NCBI GenBank assembly: GCA_000416275.1
Contig: ASZJ01000204.1
Coordinates: 1 to 35,750, forward strand
DNA length: 35,750 bases
Reading direction: 5' to 3'
Source of the DNA: Osedax symbiont Rs1
GTDB taxonomy: Bacteria > Pseudomonadota > Gammaproteobacteria > Pseudomonadales > Balneatricaceae
In this document: in pieces, positions 26,749 through 34,746 of the stretch
How positions within the stretch are numbered: position 1 is the stretch's first letter
How the letters are laid out: every line of letters begins with the position of its first letter
Notes under the pieces: model-generated
The model's input: only the letters and a program-made list of their open reading frames with translations
What the model was told of the DNA's origin: nothing
Database searches by the model: none
Position numbers and translations under genes: made by a program

Positions 26749-27341
26749 CCGAAGCCTTCATTCCAGCCAATTAACGTATGGTTTGCGAAATCGGTGGTTG
26801 AGTTAGGGTGCCCTCGTTCCTCTAAATACTCCTGCGAACAATAGGCAGCCTGAGCAATCACGCCAATTTTACGGACAGTATAAGAACCACTTTTTGGCAT
26901 GCTTAAGCGCACTACGATATCGCTTTCTCGAGATGAAAGTTTACTATTTTTGACGCTGTTTACAATTTCAAATCTTATTCCTGGCTCCGATTTACGCAAA
27001 GCGAGTAATTCGGGAATAATCACATATTGTCCGAGTAGTTCCGGCAGTTCAAGTTTTACTGGTCGTGCTCTAGTACCGCTAAAATTTGCCATTTTCCGTT
27101 CGAGAAATTGAAAGTTTGCCTCGGTTTCGTCAACTAAAGAAAAAATACCTTTTCCGGCATCGGATAGGAAATAGCCTGTGGGACGTTTGTTGAAGAGCGA
27201 TGCACCAAGACGGGTTTCAAGTTCAGATATACGCCTGGCGACGGTGGAGGGGCTTACTCCAAGCTCGATACTTGCTTCCGTTATATTATTAACTCTTGCA
27301 ACGGTTAGATAATATTTTAAATCGTTCCAATTCAATTTCAA
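26550..27341 (-). CDS. LysR-family transcription regulator, C-terminus shortened
   Basis: 263 aa; LysR proteins usually have about 290-310. The N-terminal winged helix-turn-helix is clear (MKLNWNDLKYYLTVARVNNI, then ITEASIELGVSPSTVARRIS; RLGASLFNKRPTGYFLS). The effector domain is recognisable to about residue 246 (AGTGIAVLPKFVAEKF), of the type that includes the many uncharacterised regulators beginning with a W-DL-YFL-VA motif. The last 17 residues read the antisense of the decarboxylase gene, and the usual final 40 or so residues are missing. It is convergent with the decarboxylase (199-bp overlap). It would be the obvious regulator of the cluster, but it does not face the divergent promoter region. 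Confidence 0.88.
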   Translation of the reverse strand: MKLNWNDLKYYLTVARVNNITEASIELGVSPSTVARRISELETRLGASLFNKRPTGYFLSDAGKGIFSLVDETEANFQFLERKMANFSGTRARPVKLELPELLGQYVIIPELLALRKSEPGIRFEIVNSVKNSKLSSRESDIVVRLSMPKSGSYTVRKIGVIAQAAYCSQEYLEERGHPNSTTDFANHTLIGWNEGFGYLPLAKWFSELTGGAELWLETCNFNSQLEAVCAGTGIAVLPKFVAEKFSLKQVIALIPVLPLKQA

Positions 27342-27830
27342 ATTCCTTCTATTTATTTGGGTATGTCCACATATCTGAAGTTTCTATCAGATATTCCGTG
27401 ACTATTGCATAGGGCCGTCTAAGTCTAGTACTTTTTCTTATATAAGCATATGTAATTCAAGCCTGATATTTGTTTCGTAGAGTTGAGAAACAAAAGATAT
27501 TAGCCGCTGTTTTCTCATCTATATCGGTGATCGTAGTCGTTAAGCAATAACAGGGATTAAAGGGTTTTTTGCAACTCACAGATTGATTGTATGACAAGCT
27601 ATGCTGGCTGATGTTTTTTAATTTAACTGCATCGCTTATCGGTTGTTAGGAGTAACCATTTAGAGTGTCAGCGAATAGGTAATATAGAATGTGCTCAAGA
27701 GCATTATTGGTCATCAACAAAAGTGCATTAAATAGGAGTAGCTAGAGTTACTCAAAAGATATAGTCGCCTGGCAGGATTTTTTTACTAGTTTATCAGCCT
27801 TAGGCCAAGCGAGATGAGTTTCTTTTAGGC
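27342..27830. other. Intergenic region between LysR and tRNA-Phe
   Basis: No gene found on either strand. The first 120 bp must contain the LysR promoter. The remainder has no repeat of family A or B. I saw no copy of the tRNA 3' end that would mark an attachment site. Confidence 0.45.
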
Positions 27831-27859
27831 ATAAAAAAGCCCAGAGGTTAATCTAGGCT
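27831..27859 (-). terminator. Rho-independent terminator of tRNA-Phe
   Basis: On the minus strand AGCCTAGA pairs with TCTGGGCT (one G-T wobble) around a 6-nt loop, followed by a run of T. It begins 14 bp after the tRNA CCA end. Confidence 0.88.
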
Positions 27860-27872
27860 GATTTAAATAAGA

Positions 27873-27948
27873 TGGTGCCCGGACTCGGAATCGAACCAAG
27901 GACACGAGGATTTTCAATCCTCTGCTCTACCGACTGAGCTATCCGGGC
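27873..27948 (-). tRNA. tRNA-Phe (GAA)
   Basis: 76 nt including an encoded CCA. The acceptor stem is GCCCGGA/TCCGGGC with discriminator A, the D-loop region is TAGCTCAGTCGGTAGAGC, the anticodon loop is TTGAAAA with GAA, and the T-arm carries GGTTCGATTCC. It differs from the E. coli tRNA-Phe only in the anticodon stem (AGAGGATT...AATCCTCG in place of AGGGGATT...AATCCCCG), with pairing kept. Confidence 0.98.
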
Positions 27949-27995
27949 AATCTCATATCTTCAAGCTGAATTGCTTCGTGCTTGAAGAGGCGCGT

Positions 27996-28024
27996 ATTAA
28001 ACCGTTATCTTGGGATGCTGTCAA
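27996..28024 (-). promoter_or_regulatory. Sigma-70 promoter of tRNA-Phe with GC-rich discriminator
   Basis: Minus strand: a perfect -35 TTGACA, a 17-bp spacer, a -10 TTTAAT (5 of 6), then ACGCGCC. The GC-rich discriminator is typical of stable-RNA promoters that respond to ppGpp. The transcript would have a leader of about 40 nt containing a 9-bp stem (27958-27988). Confidence 0.85.
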
Positions 28025-28134
28025 CTAACTATTCAATCTAATGGTGAATTTTAGATAATTGAGTATAAAGCCGCACAGTTTGTGCAGTGATTGGTTAGGA
28101 CTTACGCTGTTAAGCGTTTATCGCTGAGGGTAAA

Positions 28135-28404
28135 TTATTTGTTTGGCGGTACATAGCCCTCTACTTTAGCGTAATCGTTACTTTGCATGAATTTAATCAT
28201 TTCCTCTTGCAGCAGTGCTCTGCTGCTGGGGTCCATCATGTTTAAATGTTTTTCATTGATCAGCATCGTCTGATGATTGGTCCATTCAATCCAAGCTTTT
28301 TTGGAAACGCTTGCATAGATTTCCAGCCCTTTCGGACCCGGATAGGGCGGTCTGTCCAAACCTTCTAACTGTTGTTTATATTTGATGCAATTGACGGTAC
28401 GCAT
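28135..28404 (-). CDS. yggX: YggX, Fe(II)-trafficking / oxidative damage protection protein
   Basis: 89 aa, full length for the family. It matches the E. coli protein through YPGPKG, SKKAWIEW, the highly conserved QTMLINEKHLNMMD block and the VEGYVPP end. The N-terminus MRTVNCIKYKQQLEGLD keeps the family Cys. YggX supports repair of oxidised Fe-S clusters, including that of MutY. The mutY-yggX pairing is conserved in gammaproteobacteria; here yggX follows mutY by 44 bp. AGAGGA lies 7 nt before the ATG. Confidence 0.97.
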   Translation of the reverse strand: MRTVNCIKYKQQLEGLDRPPYPGPKGLEIYASVSKKAWIEWTNHQTMLINEKHLNMMDPSSRALLQEEMIKFMQSNDYAKVEGYVPPNK

Positions 28405-28448
28405 TGGTTTTCCTCTAATTAAATCACTGGCTGTGGTTGGTCAGCGGT

Positions 28449-29501
28449 TTAATATTGTTGCAGTAGTTTTTTTACCGGTGCGGCTAAGCCTATCTCGGCT
28501 GGTTGAGCGATGTTATACCAGAGAGTGGCTGAGGCTTCCATTATTTGTAGGTTGTCCGCGGCTAACTTTATTTTTACCGGGGTAATGTCTAAGTGAAAAT
28601 GGCTAAAGGTGTGACGTAATGGCTCTAAGTAAACGGCGCTGTTGAGGTCGAGATTTAAATTCAATTCTACTTGGCTATCTCTAAGATCAGCCACTTGCGG
28701 CAAGCTCCATAGCCCGCCCCACAAGCCGCTGGGTGGTCTTCGATAAAGGAGCTTTTCCCGGGCCTGATTTTCGATGATCAGCATTAAAGTCTGGCGAACA
28801 GGGATTACTTTTTTCGGTTTGGAATAGGGAAAGTCTGCGACTCTTTGCTGTGCGTGTGCAACACAGCCACTGATGATCGGACACTTGCTGCATTTAGGTT
28901 TGCTGCGGGTGCACAAAGTTGCCCCCATATCCATCATCGCCTGGCTGTATTCGCCGGCTCTGGAGTAGGGGGTGTTGTGTTCTGCATACTGCCACAGTTG
29001 TCTGCTGATAGCGGTTTTACCTGACCAGCCTTCTACTGCATAGAAACGGGCTAAAACTCTTTTTACGTTGCCGTCTAAGATAGCCGCTCGCCTGTTGTTG
29101 GCAATAGATAAGATGGCACCCGCCGTTGACCTTCCGATACCGCTTAGACTCTCGAGTTCGGTGACTGTCAGTGGAAATTCAGCTGCAAATTCGCTCACTA
29201 CCTGATTAGCTGCTCGGTGTAAGTTGCGTGCCCTTGCGTAGTATCCCAAGCCAGTCCACAGGTGCAATACTTCATCGATCTCGGCTGCTGCCAAGCTATT
29301 TATATTAGGAAATTTGTCGATAAAGCGTCGATAGTAGGGGATCACCGTCGCAACTTGAGTCTGCTGCAGCATTATTTCAGAGACCCATGTGTGGTAGGCG
29401 CTTTTGTGCTGCTGCCAGGGGAGATCGTGGCGACCATGCTGCTCAAACCAGTTTAAAATGGCGCCACTAAATTGTTCGGCAGTGTAGGTCTCAGTGGTCA
29501 A
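28449..29501 (-). CDS. mutY: A/G-specific adenine glycosylase MutY
   Basis: 350 aa. Removes adenine mispaired with 8-oxoguanine. Visible: catalytic Glu42 in SEIMLQQTQV, the helix-hairpin-helix LSGIGRSTAGAIL (119-131) with Asp143 in ILDGNVKRV, and the 4Fe-4S loop Cys197-x6-Cys204-x2-Cys207-x5-Cys213. The C-terminal NUDIX-like domain recognises 8-oxoG (GLWGGLWSLPQV, then RHTFSHFHLDITP). The start codon is TTG, placed directly after the asmA stop TAA; AAGGG lies 9 nt upstream. A later start would lose part of the first helix, so I keep it. Middle gene of asmA-mutY-yggX. Confidence 0.97.
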   Translation of the reverse strand: MTTETYTAEQFSGAILNWFEQHGRHDLPWQQHKSAYHTWVSEIMLQQTQVATVIPYYRRFIDKFPNINSLAAAEIDEVLHLWTGLGYYARARNLHRAANQVVSEFAAEFPLTVTELESLSGIGRSTAGAILSIANNRRAAILDGNVKRVLARFYAVEGWSGKTAISRQLWQYAEHNTPYSRAGEYSQAMMDMGATLCTRSKPKCSKCPIISGCVAHAQQRVADFPYSKPKKVIPVRQTLMLIIENQAREKLLYRRPPSGLWGGLWSLPQVADLRDSQVELNLNLDLNSAVYLEPLRHTFSHFHLDITPVKIKLAADNLQIMEASATLWYNIAQPAEIGLAAPVKKLLQQY

Positions 29502-31655
29502 TTAAAATAACCCTTTCAATACGCCTTGCAGTTTGTCTTTGACCTTGTCTTCGACTTTTTTTCTGAGCTCTTTTTTCTTTTCTTTAATAGATCCGCCCAA
29601 CTTTTTCTCCAATTTGGCTTTAAGTGCCTGTTTGGCGAGATCAGCTACCACCTTTAAATCAGGCTTACAAAGTTTCATCGGATCATCGCTGAATTTACCC
29701 TTACAATCTACCGGCCATTCGATGCCCTGAATTTTGTTGTTCACTGAACAGCTCTTTTTAAAGAGGTTGTCTTGGATTTTTAATCCGACTCGATAGTTGA
29801 GCGACTGCAGTGGCAAATTGACAGAGCCTTTACCTGCAATGTTAATTGCATCTAAGTCGGCTTTGAAATTGTTATTGCTGATTACCCCGTTTTTAATGTT
29901 TAAGGTGCCTTTTATACTGGCAAAGGGGGTGCTTTTATCAACCGCTTTAGTGGTGCTAATGGTGCCGCCAAGTGATGAAATAGAGTTGATGGTTTCACAC
30001 ATTTTCTGCGCAGCGTTGATACCCTTTACTACCCCGTCAGCCAAAGTGAATTGTACTTTACCATTTAAACTGTTGACTATACTGTGCACGGATTGACCAG
30101 AGGCCGTGATGTTACTGCTGGTGCTCAATAACCCGGTCAGTACATCCGCCTGCGCAAAATCAGCTAAAATTGGGCCGATTTGTAATTTTTTGGTAGTATT
30201 TTTTATACTAATTTTAAGGTTCTTTTTACGGGCGTCTAAGGTTATTTTATTGTTAATGCTCGCGCCGTAAGCATGCATGTTTAGTTTTAATATTTTTACT
30301 AAACCATCTTTGGCATCCAGCTTTAAATCCAAATTGCTGATGGTGGTCTTTTGATAGATAAGTTGAGCAAAGGTTAATTCACCCTTGAGTTTTAAGTCTT
30401 GCAAAGGTTGGATTGGAATAATGATATCTTTGGCGTAGCCGGATGCCGACTTACTAGTGCTGGGTGTAGCGCTAGCATTGGTTGAATTGCTGGATTGTGT
30501 GTTAGCTGCTAGATACTTATTGGTATTAAGGGAGTCGCCTTTTAGATTGAAATTGGCCATGGCAGAATCTAGATTGTAGCTAGCGGTACCCCTGATGCTG
30601 GTCTGATCAATTTTGATGTGTAGCTGATCGAAATTTATCTGCGTCACAGAGCCACGGATCTGCGTAGATAATGACACTTTACGTAAGCTTGAATCATCTG
30701 CAGTTTGAATCTCGCTGACTTGTAGTTTGTGTAACAGTGCTTTCAGATCAAAAGTCTCTAGGGCTAAGTTGCCGGTGATCGTTGCTAACTGCGGGCCTGT
30801 CAGTTTTAGTGCGCCGTTGGCTTGCAAGTCGAAGCTATTAATTTGCAAGTTATCTACCGCAATTGAATTTGCTGCTAAGTTCGCGTCAATATCAGCTTTA
30901 AGTTGCAGTTGCAGATTTTTATCGGCGTTTATTTTTAGCTGTAGATCTAGCGCGGAAATTTTAAAACGCTGCATGGCGGGATCTAAAGAAAAGTTGCCAT
31001 TAATTATGGTTTCAGCGCTGAATAACTGCTGTTTCGCCTGGCTAATGGCAGCGTTAAAGCTTAGCTGTGCATTGAATGCTTGTCCTAAAACTATCCGATC
31101 GGTAGTTAAGTTAAAAGCACTGATGCTTGAAACATCGCCGGTCACTTGGTCGGTATAGGTCACATTGGCATCTATAATTGAGATACTTTCGATGTCTATG
31201 TTGGGTTGCTTTTCGCTGGGTTGACTAGCATCGCTGCTGTCGGTGGTTTCCGACTCGGTTGTAGCTGCAGTTTGTGGCTGCCAATTATTGCCTGAGGCGC
31301 TCTTTACTAAATTAAGCTCGAGGCCTTTAATGGTGACTGCTTTGACCTTAATGTCACCAGACAATAGTGGTATTAACATGATCGAGACTCTGGCGCTATC
31401 CAGTGCTGCCAAAGAGTCTTGATTGATAAAAGATGCTTTAATAGAGGAGATGTCTAAGCCTATAGAAGGGTAGATTGACCAGCCTATATCGCCATTTATT
31501 TGCAAGTTAATATTGGCTGTTTCCAGGGCTTTTTGCTCAATTTCTGACTTGTAGTCATTAGGGTCTATAAATAGCCCTAAAATAGCGCCGCCCGTGACAA
31601 TCAGTAGGACTGCCGCGGTTAGAGTGATGGTGATAATTTTGATTAATTTTTTCAT
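29502..31655 (-). CDS. AsmA family protein
   Basis: 717 aa. One N-terminal membrane helix (about 7-31) anchors a long periplasmic beta-rich domain. The family pattern is clear at the N-terminus (IDPNDYKSEIEQKALETA, then GDIGWSIYP) and in the C-terminal AsmA domain (VQFTLADGVVKGINAAQ, with the LNYRVGLKI stretch). Two Cys pairs near the C-terminus (SCSVNNKIQGIEWPVDCKG) are typical for it. Members of the AsmA/TamB/YhdP group are thought to form lipid-transport bridges between inner and outer membranes; this particular role is inferred from the family. The tail is very Lys-rich. AGGGA lies 6 nt before the ATG. First gene of the operon with mutY; divergent from hisB. Confidence 0.93.
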   Translation of the reverse strand: MKKLIKIITITLTAAVLLIVTGGAILGLFIDPNDYKSEIEQKALETANINLQINGDIGWSIYPSIGLDISSIKASFINQDSLAALDSARVSIMLIPLLSGDIKVKAVTIKGLELNLVKSASGNNWQPQTAATTESETTDSSDASQPSEKQPNIDIESISIIDANVTYTDQVTGDVSSISAFNLTTDRIVLGQAFNAQLSFNAAISQAKQQLFSAETIINGNFSLDPAMQRFKISALDLQLKINADKNLQLQLKADIDANLAANSIAVDNLQINSFDLQANGALKLTGPQLATITGNLALETFDLKALLHKLQVSEIQTADDSSLRKVSLSTQIRGSVTQINFDQLHIKIDQTSIRGTASYNLDSAMANFNLKGDSLNTNKYLAANTQSSNSTNASATPSTSKSASGYAKDIIIPIQPLQDLKLKGELTFAQLIYQKTTISNLDLKLDAKDGLVKILKLNMHAYGASINNKITLDARKKNLKISIKNTTKKLQIGPILADFAQADVLTGLLSTSSNITASGQSVHSIVNSLNGKVQFTLADGVVKGINAAQKMCETINSISSLGGTISTTKAVDKSTPFASIKGTLNIKNGVISNNNFKADLDAINIAGKGSVNLPLQSLNYRVGLKIQDNLFKKSCSVNNKIQGIEWPVDCKGKFSDDPMKLCKPDLKVVADLAKQALKAKLEKKLGGSIKEKKKELRKKVEDKVKDKLQGVLKGLF

Positions 31656-32227
31656 TTACTTTCCCTGTTGCTAAAGCATCTGTCTATTGAGCAAACCCTG
31701 CATCTAACCGCCATTTTGCTGAATTAAGAAGTTGAATAGAGTTCTGTTTAAAATCTGCTGACTATTGTGACATGGCTTTTTCTAAAATGCTTCCAATAAT
31801 CTGCCTGTTTACTTAATCGATGGCTGCAAAGGCGGCCTTTGAAGTGTCTGATGTGCTCTTGCTATGCTGCTGAAAAAAATATCCGACGCTTAATCTGGAT
31901 GCTGATTAAGTCGCAACTCTGTCCTGTGGATGAGTGGAATTTATTGCAACGATTGAAATGTAGCCTAGGAACGGTTCTTGAGCACGCTTTTCGGTTCGGT
32001 CAATCGGCTATTAAATACGCGGGTGATTGGTTAATAGGTTTTTCGGAGCTAGACTGCTTGTTTCTCAGTAATGTTATACACAAAATTGGCTATCACAGTA
32101 TCGGTCTTCGCTATATACTTGAACTCAAAATGAGCAGTGTTGGCGGTTGTTTTTTCTTCATCTTAAAATGACTAGGCACAGTGATAATTGACTCTCATAA
32201 CCGTGTAATTAATAAAGGTAGGTCAGC
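31656..32227. other. Divergent intergenic region asmA / hisB
   Basis: Should contain the promoters of both operons. A 110-codon frame at 31839-32171 starts at TTG without a ribosome site, has low-quality composition, and is not called. A short CAAAGG/CCTTTG inverted repeat lies at 31827-31841. I saw no his-leader peptide (no run of His codons) and no clear attenuator upstream of hisB. Confidence 0.5.
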
Positions 32228-32821
32228 ATGTCTGAGCGCAAGGCAACAATTAATAGAGAAACCAATGAAACCCAAATTACCGTCACTATAAACTTAGATG
32301 GCACTGGTAAATTCCAAGCTGATACTGGCGTACCTTTTCTTGAGCACATGTTGGACCAAATTGCTCGTCACGGCTTGATCGATATAGATATCGAAGCTAA
32401 TGGTGACGTTTACATCGATGACCATCACACTGTAGAAGACATCGGTATTACCTTGGGACAAGCCTTTAAACAAGCGGTTGGCGATAAAACCGGGATTATT
32501 CGCTACGGTCACGCTTATGTCCCTTTAGATGAGGCACTATCGCGAGTCGTGATCGATTTTTCCGGACGCCCAGGCCTGTTCTTTAACTGTGAGTTTACCC
32601 GTGGCAGTATCGGCAAACTAGATACTCAGTTATTTTGGGAATTTTTCCAAGGCTTTTCAAATCATGCAGGAGTGACACTGCATATTGATAATATCAAAGG
32701 CTTTAATGCTCACCACCAAGCTGAAACAATTTTTAAAGCTTTTGGTCGCGCGCTGCGAATGGCGTTAAGTGTCGATGATAGAGCACCAAATTTAATGCCC
32801 TCCACTAAAGGAAGTTTATAG
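32228..32821 (+). CDS. hisB: Imidazoleglycerol-phosphate dehydratase
   Basis: 197 aa, the monofunctional form without the phosphatase domain found in enterics. It catalyses the dehydration of imidazoleglycerol phosphate to imidazole-acetol phosphate in histidine synthesis. The metal-binding histidine motifs are intact: [22 protein letters not shown] and [24 protein letters not shown] precedes the ATG. hisH starts 2 bp after its stop, so translation is coupled. Confidence 0.98.
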   Translation: MSERKATINRETNETQITVTINLDGTGKFQADTGVPFLEHMLDQIARHGLIDIDIEANGDVYIDDHHTVEDIGITLGQAFKQAVGDKTGIIRYGHAYVPLDEALSRVVIDFSGRPGLFFNCEFTRGSIGKLDTQLFWEFFQGFSNHAGVTLHIDNIKGFNAHHQAETIFKAFGRALRMALSVDDRAPNLMPSTKGSL

Positions 32822-32823
32822 CG

Positions 32824-33468
32824 ATGAGCACTGTCGCCGTTATTGATTACGGTATGGGCAACTTGCACTCGGTTGCGAAAGCATTAGAGCAAGTACAGCC
32901 TGGAGTACAAGTACGGGTTACTGGCGACCCTAAAATTATCGCGGATAGTGATAGAGTTATTCTTCCCGGTGTTGGGGGGATTCGTGACTGTGTCGCGCAA
33001 ATGTTGGCGTGTGGGGTTGATAAAGCAGTGGCTTCAACCTTGGCTGATGGCAAGCCATTTTTGGGGATTTGTGTCGGCTACCAAGCGCTAATGGACAGAT
33101 CTGCAGAAAATGATGGCACTGCGTGCCTGGGAATATACTCCGGTGAAGTAAAGCGTTTCGCCGCGGATATGACAGAGGCGGGTGAACGCTTAAAGGTACC
33201 GCATATGGGTTGGAATCGGGTTACTCAAACGATCGATCACCCACTTTGGCAAGACATCGCTGATCACAGTCGATTTTACTTCGTGCACAGCTATTATGTA
33301 GATGTTGCCAATAAGGCGCAAGTGGCTGGTCAGTGTCACTACGGGGTTAATTGTGATGTGGCATTAAGTGATAAAAACGGCTTTTGCGTGCAGTTTCACC
33401 CCGAAAAAAGTCATACCGCGGGTTTACAGCTACTGGCTAATTTTCTCAACTGGGACGGGACTCTTTAA
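32824..33468 (+). CDS. hisH: Imidazole glycerol phosphate synthase, glutaminase subunit HisH
   Basis: 214 aa class I glutamine amidotransferase that feeds ammonia to HisF. N-terminus [14 protein letters not shown], oxyanion strand ILPGVGG, nucleophile Cys83 in GICVGYQ, and the His-Glu pair in VQFHPEKS near the C-terminus complete the triad. The acceptor-side PHMGWN motif is present. The next gene in this type of operon is normally hisA, but here it is followed only by a 147-bp gap with a family B insertion and then hisF. Confidence 0.97.
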   Translation: MSTVAVIDYGMGNLHSVAKALEQVQPGVQVRVTGDPKIIADSDRVILPGVGGIRDCVAQMLACGVDKAVASTLADGKPFLGICVGYQALMDRSAENDGTACLGIYSGEVKRFAADMTEAGERLKVPHMGWNRVTQTIDHPLWQDIADHSRFYFVHSYYVDVANKAQVAGQCHYGVNCDVALSDKNGFCVQFHPEKSHTAGLQLLANFLNWDGTL

Positions 33469-33517
33469 AGCACCTTTAAATTCCCTTTAGAGTACTTACT
33501 ACAACCTCTTATTACCA

Positions 33518-33582
33518 GAGACCTCTGTATAACGTTGCGAGCGCAGTTATCATACCCTCTGGGTAAGTTATACAGGGGTCTC
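33518..33582. mobile_element. Family B MITE-like element, 65-bp deletion derivative
   Basis: Left end GAGACCTCTGTATAACGTTG joined to GCGAGCGCAGTTATC and right end GTTATACAGGGGTCTC. The flanks carry TACCA on both sides (33513-33517 and 33583-33587), a 5-bp target duplication. It sits in the hisH-hisF gap, upstream of the hisF start. Confidence 0.8.
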
Positions 33583-33615
33583 TACCAATCAGTGTACTTA
33601 CATAGCGAAAAAACC

Positions 33616-34389
33616 ATGGCATTAGCAAAACGTATCATCCCCTGTCTTGATGTAGAAAATGGCCGAGTGGTTAAAGGGGTTAAATTTTTAGATATCCGCG
33701 ACGCCGGAGACCCTGTTGAAGTTGCTAAACGCTACAATGAACAAGGTGCCGACGAGATTACTTTCTTGGATATCACCGCCACCCATGAAGGTCGCGATAC
33801 TATGGTGCACACTGTAGAGAAAATGGCCGCACAAGTGTTTATTCCCCTAACCGTCGGTGGTGGAATTCGCTGCTGTGACGATATACGCGCTATGTTAAAT
33901 GCTGGGGCCGATAAAGTTGCGATTAATAGTGCCGCGATTTACAATCCTGATTTTGTGCGCGAGGCCGCTCAGCGCTTTGGTGCGCAGTGTATAGTGGTGG
34001 CGATTGATGCCAAAAAAGTATCGACTGCAACTGAGCCCAACCGCTGGGAGATTTTTACCCACGGAGGACGTAAAGCCACCGGAATAGACGCCATACACTG
34101 GGCGATTAAAATGGCTGAGTACGGTGCGGGTGAGATTCTGTTGACCTCGATGGATCAAGACGGAGTGAAAAATGGTTACGATTTAGGCGTAACTAAAGCG
34201 ATTACTGAGGCGATTAATATCCCGGTGATAGCATCTGGTGGCGTCGGTGAGTTACAACATTTAGTGGATGGCGTTAAGCAAGGTGGCGCCGATGCGGTGC
34301 TCGCTGCATCGATCTTTCACTTTGGTGAATACACTATTCAAGAAGCTAAGGCCTTTATGCAGGCGCAGGGGATTGAGATAAGAGAGTAG
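33616..34389 (+). CDS. hisF: Imidazole glycerol phosphate synthase, cyclase subunit HisF
   Basis: 257 aa, standard size. TIM-barrel cyclase that makes imidazole glycerol phosphate and AICAR from PRFAR and ammonia. The catalytic aspartates are Asp12 ([15 protein letters not shown]) and Asp131 (VVAIDAKK); the phosphate-binding loops LTVGGGIR and VIASGGVGE are present. I start at ATG 33616, which gives the exact family N-terminus. A longer frame from 33535 runs through the family B element and is an artefact. The ribosome site is poor (GCGAAAAAACC), which may be a consequence of the insertion upstream. Confidence 0.97.
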   Translation: MALAKRIIPCLDVENGRVVKGVKFLDIRDAGDPVEVAKRYNEQGADEITFLDITATHEGRDTMVHTVEKMAAQVFIPLTVGGGIRCCDDIRAMLNAGADKVAINSAAIYNPDFVREAAQRFGAQCIVVAIDAKKVSTATEPNRWEIFTHGGRKATGIDAIHWAIKMAEYGAGEILLTSMDQDGVKNGYDLGVTKAITEAINIPVIASGGVGELQHLVDGVKQGGADAVLAASIFHFGEYTIQEAKAFMQAQGIEIRE

Positions 34390-34488
34390 CGCACTGCCAA
34401 ATCAGTCCGATAGGTTGTTTTAATTGCGGGTGAGGCTGCGTTATAAACAGTGCCCATTGCTGGGGTCTTAGGGCTATATTTCATAGGT

Positions 34489-34516
34489 TATATTTACAGG
34501 TTGACCTGTAAATATA
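34489..34516. promoter_or_regulatory. Perfect 13-bp inverted repeat (possible operator or terminator)
   Basis: TATATTTACAGGT, 2 nt (TG), ACCTGTAAATATA. It lies 100 bp after hisF and 258 bp before the fecR-like gene. The 2-nt centre and even arms look more like a DNA-binding dyad (TTACAGGTTGACCTGTAA core) than an RNA hairpin, but a terminator for hisF is not excluded; no T-run follows. Confidence 0.5.
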
Positions 34517-34534
34517 TAAGTTAAATTACTAATA

Positions 34535-34714
34535 GGGACCTCTGCATAACGTTGCGAGCGAAGGTAATACAAGGCAAAAATCGGCGAAATAGCGGAGTCA
34601 GTGTGCCCCTGTTTATGGGTATTACTGGTGTAAATGAGCATGTTGAGCCGGTGTTTAACGCCGTATTACCGAGCGCAGTTATCATACCCTCTGGGTAAGT
34701 TATGCAGAGGTCTC
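34535..34714. mobile_element. Family B MITE-like element, full copy
   Basis: 180 bp from GGGACCTCTGCATAAC to GTTATGCAGAGGTCTC, with a second inner inverted repeat (GGTAATAC / GTATTACC). Flanked by AATA on both sides (34531-34534 and 34715-34718), a 4-bp duplication. It has no coding capacity. It lies between hisF and the fecR-like gene. Confidence 0.8.
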
Positions 34715-34746
34715 AATATCAGTATATGGGTATAAGAGGGCTGTAC

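Noticed and set aside
27342..27948. tRNA-Phe as integration site of an island lying on its 3' side
   Set aside because: The orientation is right, but there is no integrase gene and I found no repeat of the tRNA 3' end in the window.
31839..32171. 110-codon open frame upstream of hisB
   Set aside because: TTG start, no ribosome site, no recognisable domain, and it lies in the expected promoter region.
32188..32216. Promoter for hisB (TTGACT, 17 bp, AATAAA)
   Set aside because: The spacing is good, but the start of transcription would fall inside or past the ribosome site, leaving no usable leader.
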